Of a stretch of 64,000 nucleotides of DNA, positions 16,512-24,789 are shown piece after piece. How positions within the stretch are numbered: position 1 is the first letter of the stretch; each line of letters opens with the position of its first letter. This DNA is from CBDEUK01 sp965250225 (GTDB lineage: Bacteria; Pseudomonadota; Gammaproteobacteria; Eutrophobiales; Eutrophobiaceae). A program made the position numbers and the translations under genes. The stretch covers positions 180,698 to 244,697 of the forward strand of contig CBDFNQ010000036.1 in assembly GCA_965250225.1 (NCBI GenBank), written 5' to 3'. The notes below the pieces were generated by a model. It was not told the DNA's origin. It did no database searches and saw only the letters and a program-made list of their open reading frames with translations.

Positions 16512-16653
16512 TCTGAAAAAAGCAGATTATTACGGCCTAATCTGGCTAAATACTGTTTAAAATCCATATAAATTTCATATAATAAGCTCATTCTCTGTAC
16601 AATTAGTGATCGATTGCGTGATGCAATGATAAATCCTGATACAGGACACAAGA

Positions 16654-17517
16654 ATGAGTTCAAATACATTTCAAAACCAGGAAATACTCAAAAAAGTACC
16701 TTTCTTCCAATCCCTTACTCACGAGGAGTTGGGGAAAATCATCGAAGCGCCGGAAAACGGTATGGAAGAATTTGATGCCAGAGAGGTCATCGTTCGCGAA
16801 TCCGAAATAGCCGATTGCATGTATGTCATTCTTGACGGTACAGCAGAGGTATTCTTACGTCTGGAGTCCGGTGAACGCCAACTAACCGTTGCCACCTTAA
16901 CCAAAGGTGATTTTTTTGGTGAGCAAGCCATCCTGCCTGGCGGGCCTGGAGTACGAAATGCTTCAGTTCGCTCCTTGCATCCAAGCAAAATGTTTCGCAT
17001 CGATAAAGAGTATGTCATCCGCTACGCTCAACTGAAAGATGATTCAGAAATGACTATGGTCGGAGATGTTGATACCAAGAATCATGAAATCCATGATTTG
17101 CTCAGCAAGATGCGTTTATTCGAAACGGTGAGTGAACAGGAATTTGTCAACCTGTCTACCTGGGCAAAAATTGAAACCTTTGATTCCGGTGAGTTTGTTT
17201 TCCGCGAGTTTCAGAAAGGTGACAGTATCTACATCATATTAGAAGGGATGGTAGAGATATTCATACTCGATAGTAGTGGTAAAGTCGTTATCTTCGCTCG
17301 CCTGAATCGCGGCCGGTATTTTGGTGAACAGGCTCTGTTACCATCAGCCGATAACAATCGAAACAGCTACGCACGAGCTGATGATAAAACCAGGTTGATC
17401 CGCATAGAACGATCTTTTTTTCAAATTCTGCTCAATAGAGATAAGAAACTACTTGAAGCATTAGTAAAGATCGGCAAATCTCAGGCTATTGAGGTAAACA
17501 AGATCAAAGCCAACTGA
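16654..17517 (+). CDS. Protein with two cyclic-nucleotide-binding domains (paralogue)
   Basis: A 287-aa tandem paralogue of the preceding gene: the N-termini run parallel (NTFQNQEILKKVPFFQSLTHE here, broken after 20, against NTFHNQEILHKIPLFHSLSDE). It has the same two cNBD layout, with GDFFGEQAIL..GVRNASV and GRYFGEQALL..NNRNSYA as phosphate-binding cassettes. In the first cassette 'GKR' is replaced by 'GVR' but the arginine is kept. The 142-bp gap before it has no terminator, so co-transcription is possible. A Shine-Dalgarno-like AGGACA lies about 10 nt before the ATG. No effector domain. Confidence 0.88.
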   Translation: MSSNTFQNQEILKKVPFFQSLTHEELGKIIEAPENGMEEFDAREVIVRESEIADCMYVILDGTAEVFLRLESGERQLTVATLTKGDFFGEQAILPGGPGVRNASVRSLHPSKMFRIDKEYVIRYAQLKDDSEMTMVGDVDTKNHEIHDLLSKMRLFETVSEQEFVNLSTWAKIETFDSGEFVFREFQKGDSIYIILEGMVEIFILDSSGKVVIFARLNRGRYFGEQALLPSADNNRNSYARADDKTRLIRIERSFFQILLNRDKKLLEALVKIGKSQAIEVNKIKAN

Positions 17518-17610
17518 GTCTAAAATATGTTTTTATTGTTTGTTTAAATATTTCTCCACGCTCTATTGCATCTTATATTTTCTATTATTTTATTATAGAT
17601 ACACAACGCA

Positions 17611-18529
17611 ATGAATGATGCTCTAAATATAAGTCAATTAGCCAAAACCTATTCCAACGGGCATCAAGCATTACAAGGTATTGATCTTACCGTTAAGGAA
17701 GGTGATTTCTTTGCCTTATTAGGTCCGAATGGTGCTGGAAAGTCGACAACAATAGGTATTGTCTCATCTCTGGTCAATAAATCATCTGGCAGTGTAAAAG
17801 TATTTGGCCATGATGTTAACACTGATACTACCGCAGCTAAATCTAACCTGGGAATTGTCCCTCAGGAAATCAACTTTTCACAGTTTGAGTGTTGTTATGA
17901 AATTGTGGTAAATCAGGCTGGCTATTACGGATTAAATAAATCACTAGCAGAAACAAGAGCAAAACAATATTTATCACAACTAGGCCTGTGGGGAACGTCG
18001 TTTTGATCGATCACGAACTCTCTCAGGTGGATTAAAACGGCGGTTAATGATTGCACGTGCTCTGGTTCATAATCCAAGATTATTAATTCTTGATGAACCT
18101 ACAGCAGGGGTGGATGTTGAGCTAAGACGTTCCATGTGGGATTTTTTGATTGAGATTAACAGCCAGGGCACAACCATAGTGCTGACTACACACTATCTTG
18201 AAGAAGCTGAACGCCTGTGCCGAAACATCGCGATCATAGATAATGGTAAAATAGTGACTGATACTTCTATGAAAGATTTACTTGGACAATTAAACACTGA
18301 AACGATTGTCCTTGATTTGAATAAGCCACTTGAACAAGCACCAATTATAAAAGATTACGAATTAACTAAAATTGATGACCTTACTTATGAAGTGACTATG
18401 AATAAATCGAATAATTATAACGCCTTGTTTTCAAGGCTAAGTGAACACAATATTGAAGTTGTGTGTATACGCAACAAATCAAATCGTCTGGAAGAATTAT
18501 TTATCAATCTTGTTGATAAAACCAGTTAA
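17611..18529 (+). pseudogene. yadG: YadG-type ABC transporter ATPase, frameshifted
   Basis: Two frames together encode a YadG-like ABC ATPase. The first (17611-18006) has the Walker A GPNGAGKST and Q-loop VPQE. The second (to 18529) has the signature LSGGLKRR, Walker B LLILDEPTAGVD and switch histidine TTHYLEE. They are separated by one extra base in the G4 run at 17990-17993: removing one G gives LGLWERRFDRSRTLSGG and a 305-residue protein, close to the 308 aa of E. coli YadG. Either the gene is inactive or the base is a sequencing error. It partners with the intact permease that starts on the last base of its stop codon. Confidence 0.85.
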
Positions 18530-19317
18530 TGCAGTTGGATGAAATGACTATAGAAAAACTTTTTATCGCATACCGGACGATTGTACGAAAGGAAGTTTCG
18601 CGATTTATGCGTATATGGGTACAAACTATTTTACCTCCCGTTATCAGCATGTCTTTATATTTCATAATTTTTGGCAATCTTATCGGTCCAAGAATTGGTA
18701 AAATGGACGGCTTTGATTATATGGAATACATAGCGCCTGGGATCATAATGATGTCAATCATCAATAATTCCTATGCAAATGTCGTGTCTTCATTTTTTGG
18801 TGCTAAATTTCAAAAACATATCGAGGAAATGCTTGTCGCACCAATACCTAATTTTTTAATACTTCTTGGCTTTATTACGGGAGGCGTTACCAGGGGAGTA
18901 CTGGTAGGAATGATTGTTACACTGGTAGCTCTTTTTTTTACAGACTTACATATACATAATTATGCTGTTGTTATTAGCGTTGTATTTTTAACATCTGTAT
19001 TATTTTCTCTGGCAGGTTTAGTGAATGGAATTTTTGCCAGAAACTTTGATGACATATCCGTTATTCCAACCTTTGTGCTAACACCTTTAATCTATCTTGG
19101 GGGTATTTTTTATTCAATTAGCTTATTGCCGGATTTTTGGCAGGCTGTTTCGAAATTTAATCCGATCCTGTATATGGTGAATGCCTTTCGTTATGGTATT
19201 TTAGGTGTTTCTGATATTGACGTTGGTTTCGCTATCACCACCATCTTTATATTTTGTATTACTCTATTTTTATTGTGTTTATATTTATTGAATAAAGGAA
19301 TAGGAATTAAGAATTAG
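18529..19317 (+). CDS. yadH: YadH-type ABC-2 permease
   Basis: A 262-aa inner-membrane ABC-2 permease with six hydrophobic segments. It closely matches E. coli YadH in stretches such as FMRIWVQTILPPVISMSLY, FIIFGNLIGPRIG, FFGAKFQKHIEEMLVAP and FDDISVIPTFVLTPLIYLGG. With YadG it forms an exporter of unknown substrate. The start at 18529 overlaps the yadG stop (TAATG); an alternative ATG at 18544 would shorten it by five residues. It is intact, which argues that the upstream yadG frameshift is recent or artefactual. Convergent with queD, 23 bp apart, with no terminator visible. Confidence 0.9.
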   Translation: MQLDEMTIEKLFIAYRTIVRKEVSRFMRIWVQTILPPVISMSLYFIIFGNLIGPRIGKMDGFDYMEYIAPGIIMMSIINNSYANVVSSFFGAKFQKHIEEMLVAPIPNFLILLGFITGGVTRGVLVGMIVTLVALFFTDLHIHNYAVVISVVFLTSVLFSLAGLVNGIFARNFDDISVIPTFVLTPLIYLGGIFYSISLLPDFWQAVSKFNPILYMVNAFRYGILGVSDIDVGFAITTIFIFCITLFLLCLYLLNKGIGIKN

Positions 19318-19340
19318 GCATATCTCAATCTTCTTAAAAA

Positions 19341-19700
19341 CTACTCTCCACTATAAATACAACCCGCTGTACAAGTCTCCTCAATAATAATTGAATCCAG
19401 GATTTTAAGTTCAGGCTTTAATTTTTTATATATCCATCTAGCAAGATTTTCGCTGGTAGGATTTTCCAGCCCTTCGATATCATTTAGATAATGATGATCA
19501 AGCTGATCAAATATTGGTTTAAAAATACGCTTTATCTCTGAAAAATCAATTACCCAACCTGTATTAACATCAACATCGCCTTCAACATGTACTTCAATCC
19601 TGAATGAATGGCCATGTAGACGGCTACACTTATGACTATCTGGAAGGTTTGGTAACCTGTGTGCGGCTTCAATAGTAAATTTTTTATAAATCTTCACCAC
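19341..19700 (-). CDS. queD: 6-carboxy-5,6,7,8-tetrahydropterin synthase QueD
   Basis: A 119-aa PTPS/QueD-family enzyme converting dihydroneopterin triphosphate to 6-carboxytetrahydropterin, the second step of queuosine/7-deazaguanine biosynthesis. Zinc ligands are the histidines of AAHRL and LHGHSF; the catalytic cysteine is in KCSRLHGH; LDHHYLND and the glutamate of NPTSEN are conserved. It starts at a GTG (19700) with AGGA 7 nt before, inside the end of dat (17-bp overlap), so it is translationally linked to dat. The other queuosine genes are not in the window. Confidence 0.93.
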   Translation of the reverse strand: MVKIYKKFTIEAAHRLPNLPDSHKCSRLHGHSFRIEVHVEGDVDVNTGWVIDFSEIKRIFKPIFDQLDHHYLNDIEGLENPTSENLARWIYKKLKPELKILDSIIIEETCTAGCIYSGE

Positions 19701-20532
19701 TGAATTCCTGTTTGAATTTTTGGTAAATTGAATTGATCTGTTGCCAGACAGGTCCTACTGTTCCATCACCAACCATTTGTTGATTTAATTTGATAACTGG
19801 AACCACCTCCTGTGTTGAACTGGTTATCCAGATTTCATCTGCAGAAAGTAATTCATTTTCTGTGATTGCGACTTCTTTACAGTTAAAACTATTTTTTATT
19901 GCTAATTCCATAACTAAATCACGGGTAATTCCTGGTAACAATTGACGATCTATTGGTGGTGTTTTAATTACCCCGTCTTTAATAACAAAAACATTACTAG
20001 CAGCGCCTTCAGTCAGAAAACCATCTCGAATTAATATTGCCTCACGAGCACCTTTTTTATGTGCTTCATATCTTAATAAAACTCCAGGCAATAACGCGAT
20101 AGATTTTATGTCACAGAATTTCCAGCGGATGTCTTCACTGGTAATTGCCGAAACACCATTTTTTCTCACCTTTTTTATTAATGGACGACTCATTACAAAT
20201 ACGGTTGGCACCATATTTTTATCAAACACATGCTCGCGCTCAGAAATTCCTCGGGTGACTTGCAAATATAAAGATTGATTCGGTTCTTTATTTTTCTTTA
20301 CGAGTGTTTGTAAAATTGTCTCCCACTCACTGTTTGGAAACGGGTTGCTAATATGAATAGCATCAAGACTGTTTTGCAAGCGGGTCAAATGCTCATGTAA
20401 TCGAAAAATATAGTGATTATAGGCCGGCATTACCTCATAAACACCATCGGCGAAAATAAATCCACGATCCAATACAGAAACTTTTGCTTCTGATTGTTCC
20501 ATATAATCACCATTCAAATAAACAATAGACAT
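19684..20532 (-). CDS. dat: D-amino-acid aminotransferase (PLP class IV)
   Basis: A 282-aa fold-type IV PLP aminotransferase. The catalytic lysine region DIKSIALLPGVLLRYEAHKKGA, shortened here to its first half DIKSIALLPGV (Lys near residue 142), the LTEGAASNVFVIKDG motif and the LLPGITRD motif (about 216-223) are present. Class IV members include D-alanine, branched-chain and 4-amino-4-deoxychorismate enzymes. The position directly after dacA in a peptidoglycan cluster favours D-amino-acid transaminase, which supplies D-Glu/D-Ala, but substrate choice is not provable by eye. The gap to dacA is 8 bp. Confidence 0.85.
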   Translation of the reverse strand: MSIVYLNGDYMEQSEAKVSVLDRGFIFADGVYEVMPAYNHYIFRLHEHLTRLQNSLDAIHISNPFPNSEWETILQTLVKKNKEPNQSLYLQVTRGISEREHVFDKNMVPTVFVMSRPLIKKVRKNGVSAITSEDIRWKFCDIKSIALLPGVLLRYEAHKKGAREAILIRDGFLTEGAASNVFVIKDGVIKTPPIDRQLLPGITRDLVMELAIKNSFNCKEVAITENELLSADEIWITSSTQEVVPVIKLNQQMVGDGTVGPVWQQINSIYQKFKQEFSGEDL

Positions 20533-20540
20533 ACAATTAA

Positions 20541-21683
20541 TTATTCCAACAATAATTTAATATTATCTTTTAGTCTGTTAAATAAACTACCTTTATTAAT
20601 AGCATTCAACGCCACGAGAGGCACCCGAATATACTCGTCACCATGCAAATTAATTATTATAGTTCCCAGCTCATCCCCTTTCATGATCGGTGCTGTGATT
20701 TTTTCTCTGGTTTCTATTGTTGCTTTCAGGTTATCGTACTGTCCGCGCGGGATAGTAATTATCAACTCTTTTTCAATGCCTAGGGACAATTGGTCGACAT
20801 CGCCTTTCCATACTTTGACAGTCGTGACTGTTTCATCATCTGAATATAATTTCCTGGTTTCAAAAAAACGATAGCCATAATTTAATAGTGCTTGTGTGGC
20901 TTTTGTCCTTGCTTCCGTACTTTCTGTTCCCATGACAACCGTTATCAACCTCATGCCATCACGTAATGCTGATGCCACCAGACAATAACCAGCGGCATCA
21001 GTATGTCCGGTTTTTAGGCCATCGACAGAAGGATCACGCCATAGTAACTGGTTCCGATTAGGTTGAGTAATATCATTAAATACAAACTCCTTCATGGAAT
21101 GTAATTGATATATTTCAGGAAAATCATGAATGAGAGCTCTGGCAAGTAGCGCTAAATCTTTTGCTGTGGAATAATGTTGTTCGCTTGGCAATCCTGTGCT
21201 GTTTTCAAAGTTCGAATTATTCATGCCCAACTGTTTTGCATATTGATTCATTAGTTGCACGAACACCTCTTCCGAGCCAGAAATATGCTCTGCTAAAGCT
21301 ACACTTGCATCATTACCCGATTGAACTATGACGCCCTTAAGTAAATCTTCTACAGAGACTTGTTTATCAACTTCAATAAACATTCTTGATCCTGGCATCT
21401 GCCAGGCCTTCTTGCTAATGAGGACTTTATCGTCAAGTTTTACAGTTCCCTCATCTAGTTCTTTAGCAACAACATATATTGTCATTATTTTAGTTATACT
21501 GGCCGGTGACACTCTTTCATCTGATTTTTCATCAACTAAAAATTTTCCACTGACATAATCCATCATGATGAAGGACTTCGCATTTATTTTTGGTGATGCA
21601 GGAACTACCCCAACATTTGCGATAAGACAAGACACTTTTATAAATAATAAAAAAAATACAAATATTTTGTGATAAAGACTCAT
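20541..21683 (-). CDS. dacA: D-alanyl-D-alanine carboxypeptidase (PBP5 type)
   Basis: A 380-aa class C low-molecular-mass penicillin-binding protein that removes the terminal D-Ala of peptidoglycan pentapeptides in the periplasm. It has a hydrophobic N-terminal signal peptide (1-22), then SITK (S62, K65), SGN (122-124) and KTG (224-226), the three active-site motifs. A beta-rich C-terminal domain and an amphipathic end helix (SLFNRLKDNIKLLLE) follow, as in PBP5/6 membrane anchors. It is 16 bp from rlpA and in the same transcript as the cell-elongation genes. Confidence 0.95.
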   Translation of the reverse strand: MSLYHKIFVFFLLFIKVSCLIANVGVVPASPKINAKSFIMMDYVSGKFLVDEKSDERVSPASITKIMTIYVVAKELDEGTVKLDDKVLISKKAWQMPGSRMFIEVDKQVSVEDLLKGVIVQSGNDASVALAEHISGSEEVFVQLMNQYAKQLGMNNSNFENSTGLPSEQHYSTAKDLALLARALIHDFPEIYQLHSMKEFVFNDITQPNRNQLLWRDPSVDGLKTGHTDAAGYCLVASALRDGMRLITVVMGTESTEARTKATQALLNYGYRFFETRKLYSDDETVTTVKVWKGDVDQLSLGIEKELIITIPRGQYDNLKATIETREKITAPIMKGDELGTIIINLHGDEYIRVPLVALNAINKGSLFNRLKDNIKLLLE

Positions 21684-21698
21684 ATATAGTTTGACACT

Positions 21699-22520
21699 CT
21701 ATTGACTAATAAATACTGGATTATGAATACCATGCCTTTCTAGTTTTAACACGATATTATTTGCAATTTTTGCATTACTAATAGGCCCGATTAACACACG
21801 ATACCATTTTTTATTATTTACAATGGTTTGTCTAACCGATACTAAGTGCGCACTGATAGACGATAATTGTGCCTGCATTCTCTTTGCGTTACTTAAAACT
21901 GAAAATGAACTAGCTTGTATATAAAAACCAGTTGATCGACTCTTTACCTTTACTGGCCCTGGCCGTTTCGGTTTATCGACCGCAGCTATTTCCTGAATCG
22001 GTCTGGATGAGCCTGGGTTGATAGCTTCCACTTCAACTCTGGCAGTTCCCGTCCTGACTACATCCAGCTTCAGTGCGGCAACATAAGATAAATCAATAAT
22101 CCGTCCCTCATGAAATGGTCCTCTATCATTGACTCGAACAATAATGCTTCTATTATTTTCGAGATTGGTCACTTTAACGTAGGCCGGTAATGGCAGGCTT
22201 TTGTGAGCTGCAGTCATAGCATACATATTATAGGTTTCACCACTGGATGTTCTCCTGCCGTGGAATTTTGTTCCATACCAGGATGCTAGACCACGCTCCA
22301 CATATCCATGTGCGCTATTCATCACATAATAACGTTTTCCAAATACATCGTAGCTCTTCGGGTTGCCATAACGACTTCTTGGTTCAACCTTTGGCACAGC
22401 ATCATGGACTTTAGAAATATCAATGTTGCGATTTTCTGGTGCTTTGTCTTGCTCTTTAACAATATTTCCACCGCATGCGCTCAATAGCGCCAGAATAAAG
22501 AGACTTATAATTGCGCGCAT
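21699..22520 (-). CDS. rlpA: Septal-ring lytic transglycosylase RlpA, lipoprotein
   Basis: A 273-aa lipoprotein. Starting at the ATG at 22520 gives a proper signal peptide MRAIISLFILALLSAC with lipobox LSAC; the longer upstream reading would put 41 extra residues in front and overlap mltB. The double-psi beta-barrel (about residues 75-165) has GLASWYGTKFHGRRTSSGE and VNDRGPFHEGRIIDLSY, with the catalytic aspartate in NDRGP. A C-terminal SPOR domain (about 195-273) binds denuded septal glycan. RlpA cleaves stem-less glycan strands. Same operon as mltB and dacA. Confidence 0.93.
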   Translation of the reverse strand: MRAIISLFILALLSACGGNIVKEQDKAPENRNIDISKVHDAVPKVEPRSRYGNPKSYDVFGKRYYVMNSAHGYVERGLASWYGTKFHGRRTSSGETYNMYAMTAAHKSLPLPAYVKVTNLENNRSIIVRVNDRGPFHEGRIIDLSYVAALKLDVVRTGTARVEVEAINPGSSRPIQEIAAVDKPKRPGPVKVKSRSTGFYIQASSFSVLSNAKRMQAQLSSISAHLVSVRQTIVNNKKWYRVLIGPISNAKIANNIVLKLERHGIHNPVFISQ

Positions 22521-22548
22521 TTCAATAGATCCGGTTAGCAACATAACT

Positions 22549-23535
22549 TCAATGTTCTGATAAATATTTCTGTTTAATATTTTCTGACAATTGGTATGCC
22601 GCCATTGCATATAAATGACTGTGATTATACCGTGTAATGACATAAAAATTATGCATGCCTATCCAGTATTCTACACCTGATGCCTGTTCAAGCTCTAAAA
22701 GACTGTAGGCAGACTGGTTATTTATATTTTGGCTGGGTGAAACATTAAATTCTTTTAAGTCATAAATACTTAAGGTTGGCTTGAGTGCATTTTTTGGAGC
22801 ATCGTTATGTGCATTTCCTGTAACGCTGGCACGTATGGTTGTCTCTTGATCCCGCATCCATTTGTGGGCATGAAAATAATTGGCCACAGAACCAATAGCG
22901 TCTGTCGGGTTTGACCAGATATCAATCAGATTATCATTATCAAAATCGATTGCATAATGTCGAAAACTACTTGGAATAAACTGTGGGATCCCCATAGCTC
23001 CAGCATAAGAACCAGTCAACGACAGGGGATCAATGCCCTGATGTTTTGTTAATAGCAGAAATTCTTTTAACTGTTGACGAAAAAATTTTCCTCGCTTTGG
23101 ATAATAAAATGCCAGGGTACTCAATGAATCCATGACTTTATATTTTCCACTAAATTTTCCATAACGCGTTTCTATACCCAGGATCGCAATAATGATCTCT
23201 GGTGGCACGCCATATTTTTGATACGCCCTTTCTAGATCAGCCCGATGTACCTTCCAGAATTCAACACCTTGCAAGCTACGCTTTTCGCCCAAAAATATTT
23301 TTCTGTACTCTCCCCAGGTCAATTTCTTTTCTGCTGGTTTTGAAATCGCACTTAGAACATTATCAGAACGTGTTACTTTACTAAAAAGTTGATTCAGTTC
23401 AGCGCTAACAAAGGAGTGCTCTTCAACCATTTCATGGATAAACTTCTTAACTTTAGGATCGTCCAAAGGTAAAGAAAATACACTATTGATATACAACAGA
23501 CCAAAGATAAAAAATAATCTAGACATAATTTTCAT
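22549..23535 (-). CDS. mltB: Membrane-bound lytic murein transglycosylase B
   Basis: A 328-aa GH103 (family 3) lytic transglycosylase that cleaves the glycan backbone of peptidoglycan to 1,6-anhydro products. The catalytic glutamate is E122 in GIETRYG; other family marks are SYAGAMGIPQFIPSSF and DIWSNPTDAIGSVANYF. The N-terminus is a signal peptide (MSRLFFIFGLLYINSVFS) without a lipobox cysteine, so unlike E. coli MltB this one looks secreted rather than lipid-anchored. It lies between rodA and rlpA. Confidence 0.93.
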   Translation of the reverse strand: MKIMSRLFFIFGLLYINSVFSLPLDDPKVKKFIHEMVEEHSFVSAELNQLFSKVTRSDNVLSAISKPAEKKLTWGEYRKIFLGEKRSLQGVEFWKVHRADLERAYQKYGVPPEIIIAILGIETRYGKFSGKYKVMDSLSTLAFYYPKRGKFFRQQLKEFLLLTKHQGIDPLSLTGSYAGAMGIPQFIPSSFRHYAIDFDNDNLIDIWSNPTDAIGSVANYFHAHKWMRDQETTIRASVTGNAHNDAPKNALKPTLSIYDLKEFNVSPSQNINNQSAYSLLELEQASGVEYWIGMHNFYVITRYNHSHLYAMAAYQLSENIKQKYLSEH

Positions 23536-23548
23536 TAAAATAGAATAT

Positions 23549-24640
23549 TTATTCAGACAATAATCGTTTATGTGTGTTAATACTCATCAAGACACCAAAT
23601 CCTATCATCAATGTGACCATTGAACTCCCACCATAACTGATCAATGGTAATGGCACACCCACAACGGGCAATTGTCCCGTTACCATACCAATGTTGACAA
23701 ATACATAAACAAAAAATGTCAAAATAATCCCACAACCCATAAGTTTACCAAACATTTCTTGGGCATTCAGCGCTATATACAGGCCACGTGCAATAATCAT
23801 GGCATATACTGTTACCAGAAGTAATACACCTATAAAACCGAATTCTTCACAAAAAACTGCAAAAATAAAATCAGTCGATCGTTCAGGCAAAAACTCCAAG
23901 TGTGATTGAGTTCCATTCAACCAGCCTTTTCCATACAAACCTCCAGAACCAATCGCAATCTTGGATTGTATAATATGATAACCAGAACCTAATGGATCTT
24001 TTTCAGGATCCAGGAAAGTCAACACACGCTGTTTTTGATAACCGTACATAAACGACCACAAAACATAAGCTCCCGGTAACATTAATATGGCAAAGCTTCC
24101 AATTAATTTCCAACTAATGCCTGTTATGAACAATACAGATAATCCTGCAGTAGCAACTAATATGGCTGTACCAAGATCAGGCTGTCTGGCAATCAGCAAT
24201 ACTGGAACAATGATAATTAGTAAGGATTGAACTATCTTCGCTATACCAGGTGGTAGACTTTTATCTGAAAAATACCAGGCTATCGTCATAGGCACTGCCA
24301 GCTTCATAATTTCAGATGGCTGAAACCTGAATACACCCAAATCCAGCCATCGTTGTGCTCCCTTGCCCTTGTCACCAAAGAATATGACTACAATTAATAA
24401 TATAACACCTGCAGCATATAAAAAGGGAGACCACCTTTGAATCGTTGTCGTTGGTATCTGGGCAACTACTAACATCACGATAAAAGCAATGACCAGACGA
24501 ACTACCTGTTTGACTATAATTTGATCATTCTGACTGGTCGCACTATAAATCATAAATAAACCAATTATACAAATTACCAGGATTCCTGTAATCAGTAAAA
24601 AATCGACATGCAGCTTTTGTGAAAGGTTTTTCTGCTCCAT
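23549..24640 (-). CDS. rodA: Rod-shape peptidoglycan glycosyltransferase RodA
   Basis: A 363-aa SEDS-family inner-membrane protein with about ten helices that polymerises lipid II for side-wall growth together with PBP2 and MreBCD. Conserved features are the catalytic-loop region KGKGAQRWLDLG with FRFQPSE (about 90-107) and the C-terminal signature GVPLPLISYGGSSM. Length is typical (E. coli 370). It is separated from mrdA by a 140-bp palindromic repeat that starts 9 bp before its ATG; the AGGG at the repeat edge may affect its Shine-Dalgarno. Confidence 0.95.
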   Translation of the reverse strand: MEQKNLSQKLHVDFLLITGILVICIIGLFMIYSATSQNDQIIVKQVVRLVIAFIVMLVVAQIPTTTIQRWSPFLYAAGVILLIVVIFFGDKGKGAQRWLDLGVFRFQPSEIMKLAVPMTIAWYFSDKSLPPGIAKIVQSLLIIIVPVLLIARQPDLGTAILVATAGLSVLFITGISWKLIGSFAILMLPGAYVLWSFMYGYQKQRVLTFLDPEKDPLGSGYHIIQSKIAIGSGGLYGKGWLNGTQSHLEFLPERSTDFIFAVFCEEFGFIGVLLLVTVYAMIIARGLYIALNAQEMFGKLMGCGIILTFFVYVFVNIGMVTGQLPVVGVPLPLISYGGSSMVTLMIGFGVLMSINTHKRLLSE

Positions 24641-24648
24641 TTTATTTA

Positions 24649-24788
24649 GGGCGCCTCTGAAAATAGGATTTTTTTTGTGAGGGCAAGGAAATGCTGCGCA
24701 CAGAACCGCAGTGTATATCTAATACATGAGGATTCGAGCACGGCACTGACGCTGCTATCGCGGAAACAAGACATTTTCGGAGATGCCC
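24649..24788. repeat. 140-bp imperfect palindromic repeat, copy 2
   Basis: Exactly 140 bp, filling the rodA-mrdA gap. The ends are an imperfect 16-bp inverted repeat (GGGCGCCTCTGAAAAT against ATTTTCGGAGATGCCC). Interior landmarks GGCAAGGAAATG, AACCGCAGTGTATATC and ATACATGAGGATTCGAGC parallel those of the copy at 6220-6359. It lies one base past the mrdA stop and next to the rodA start. It looks like a MITE/REP-type family; it may also act as an intra-operon hairpin that dampens or stabilises mRNA. Confidence 0.75.
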
Positions 24789-24789
24789 T

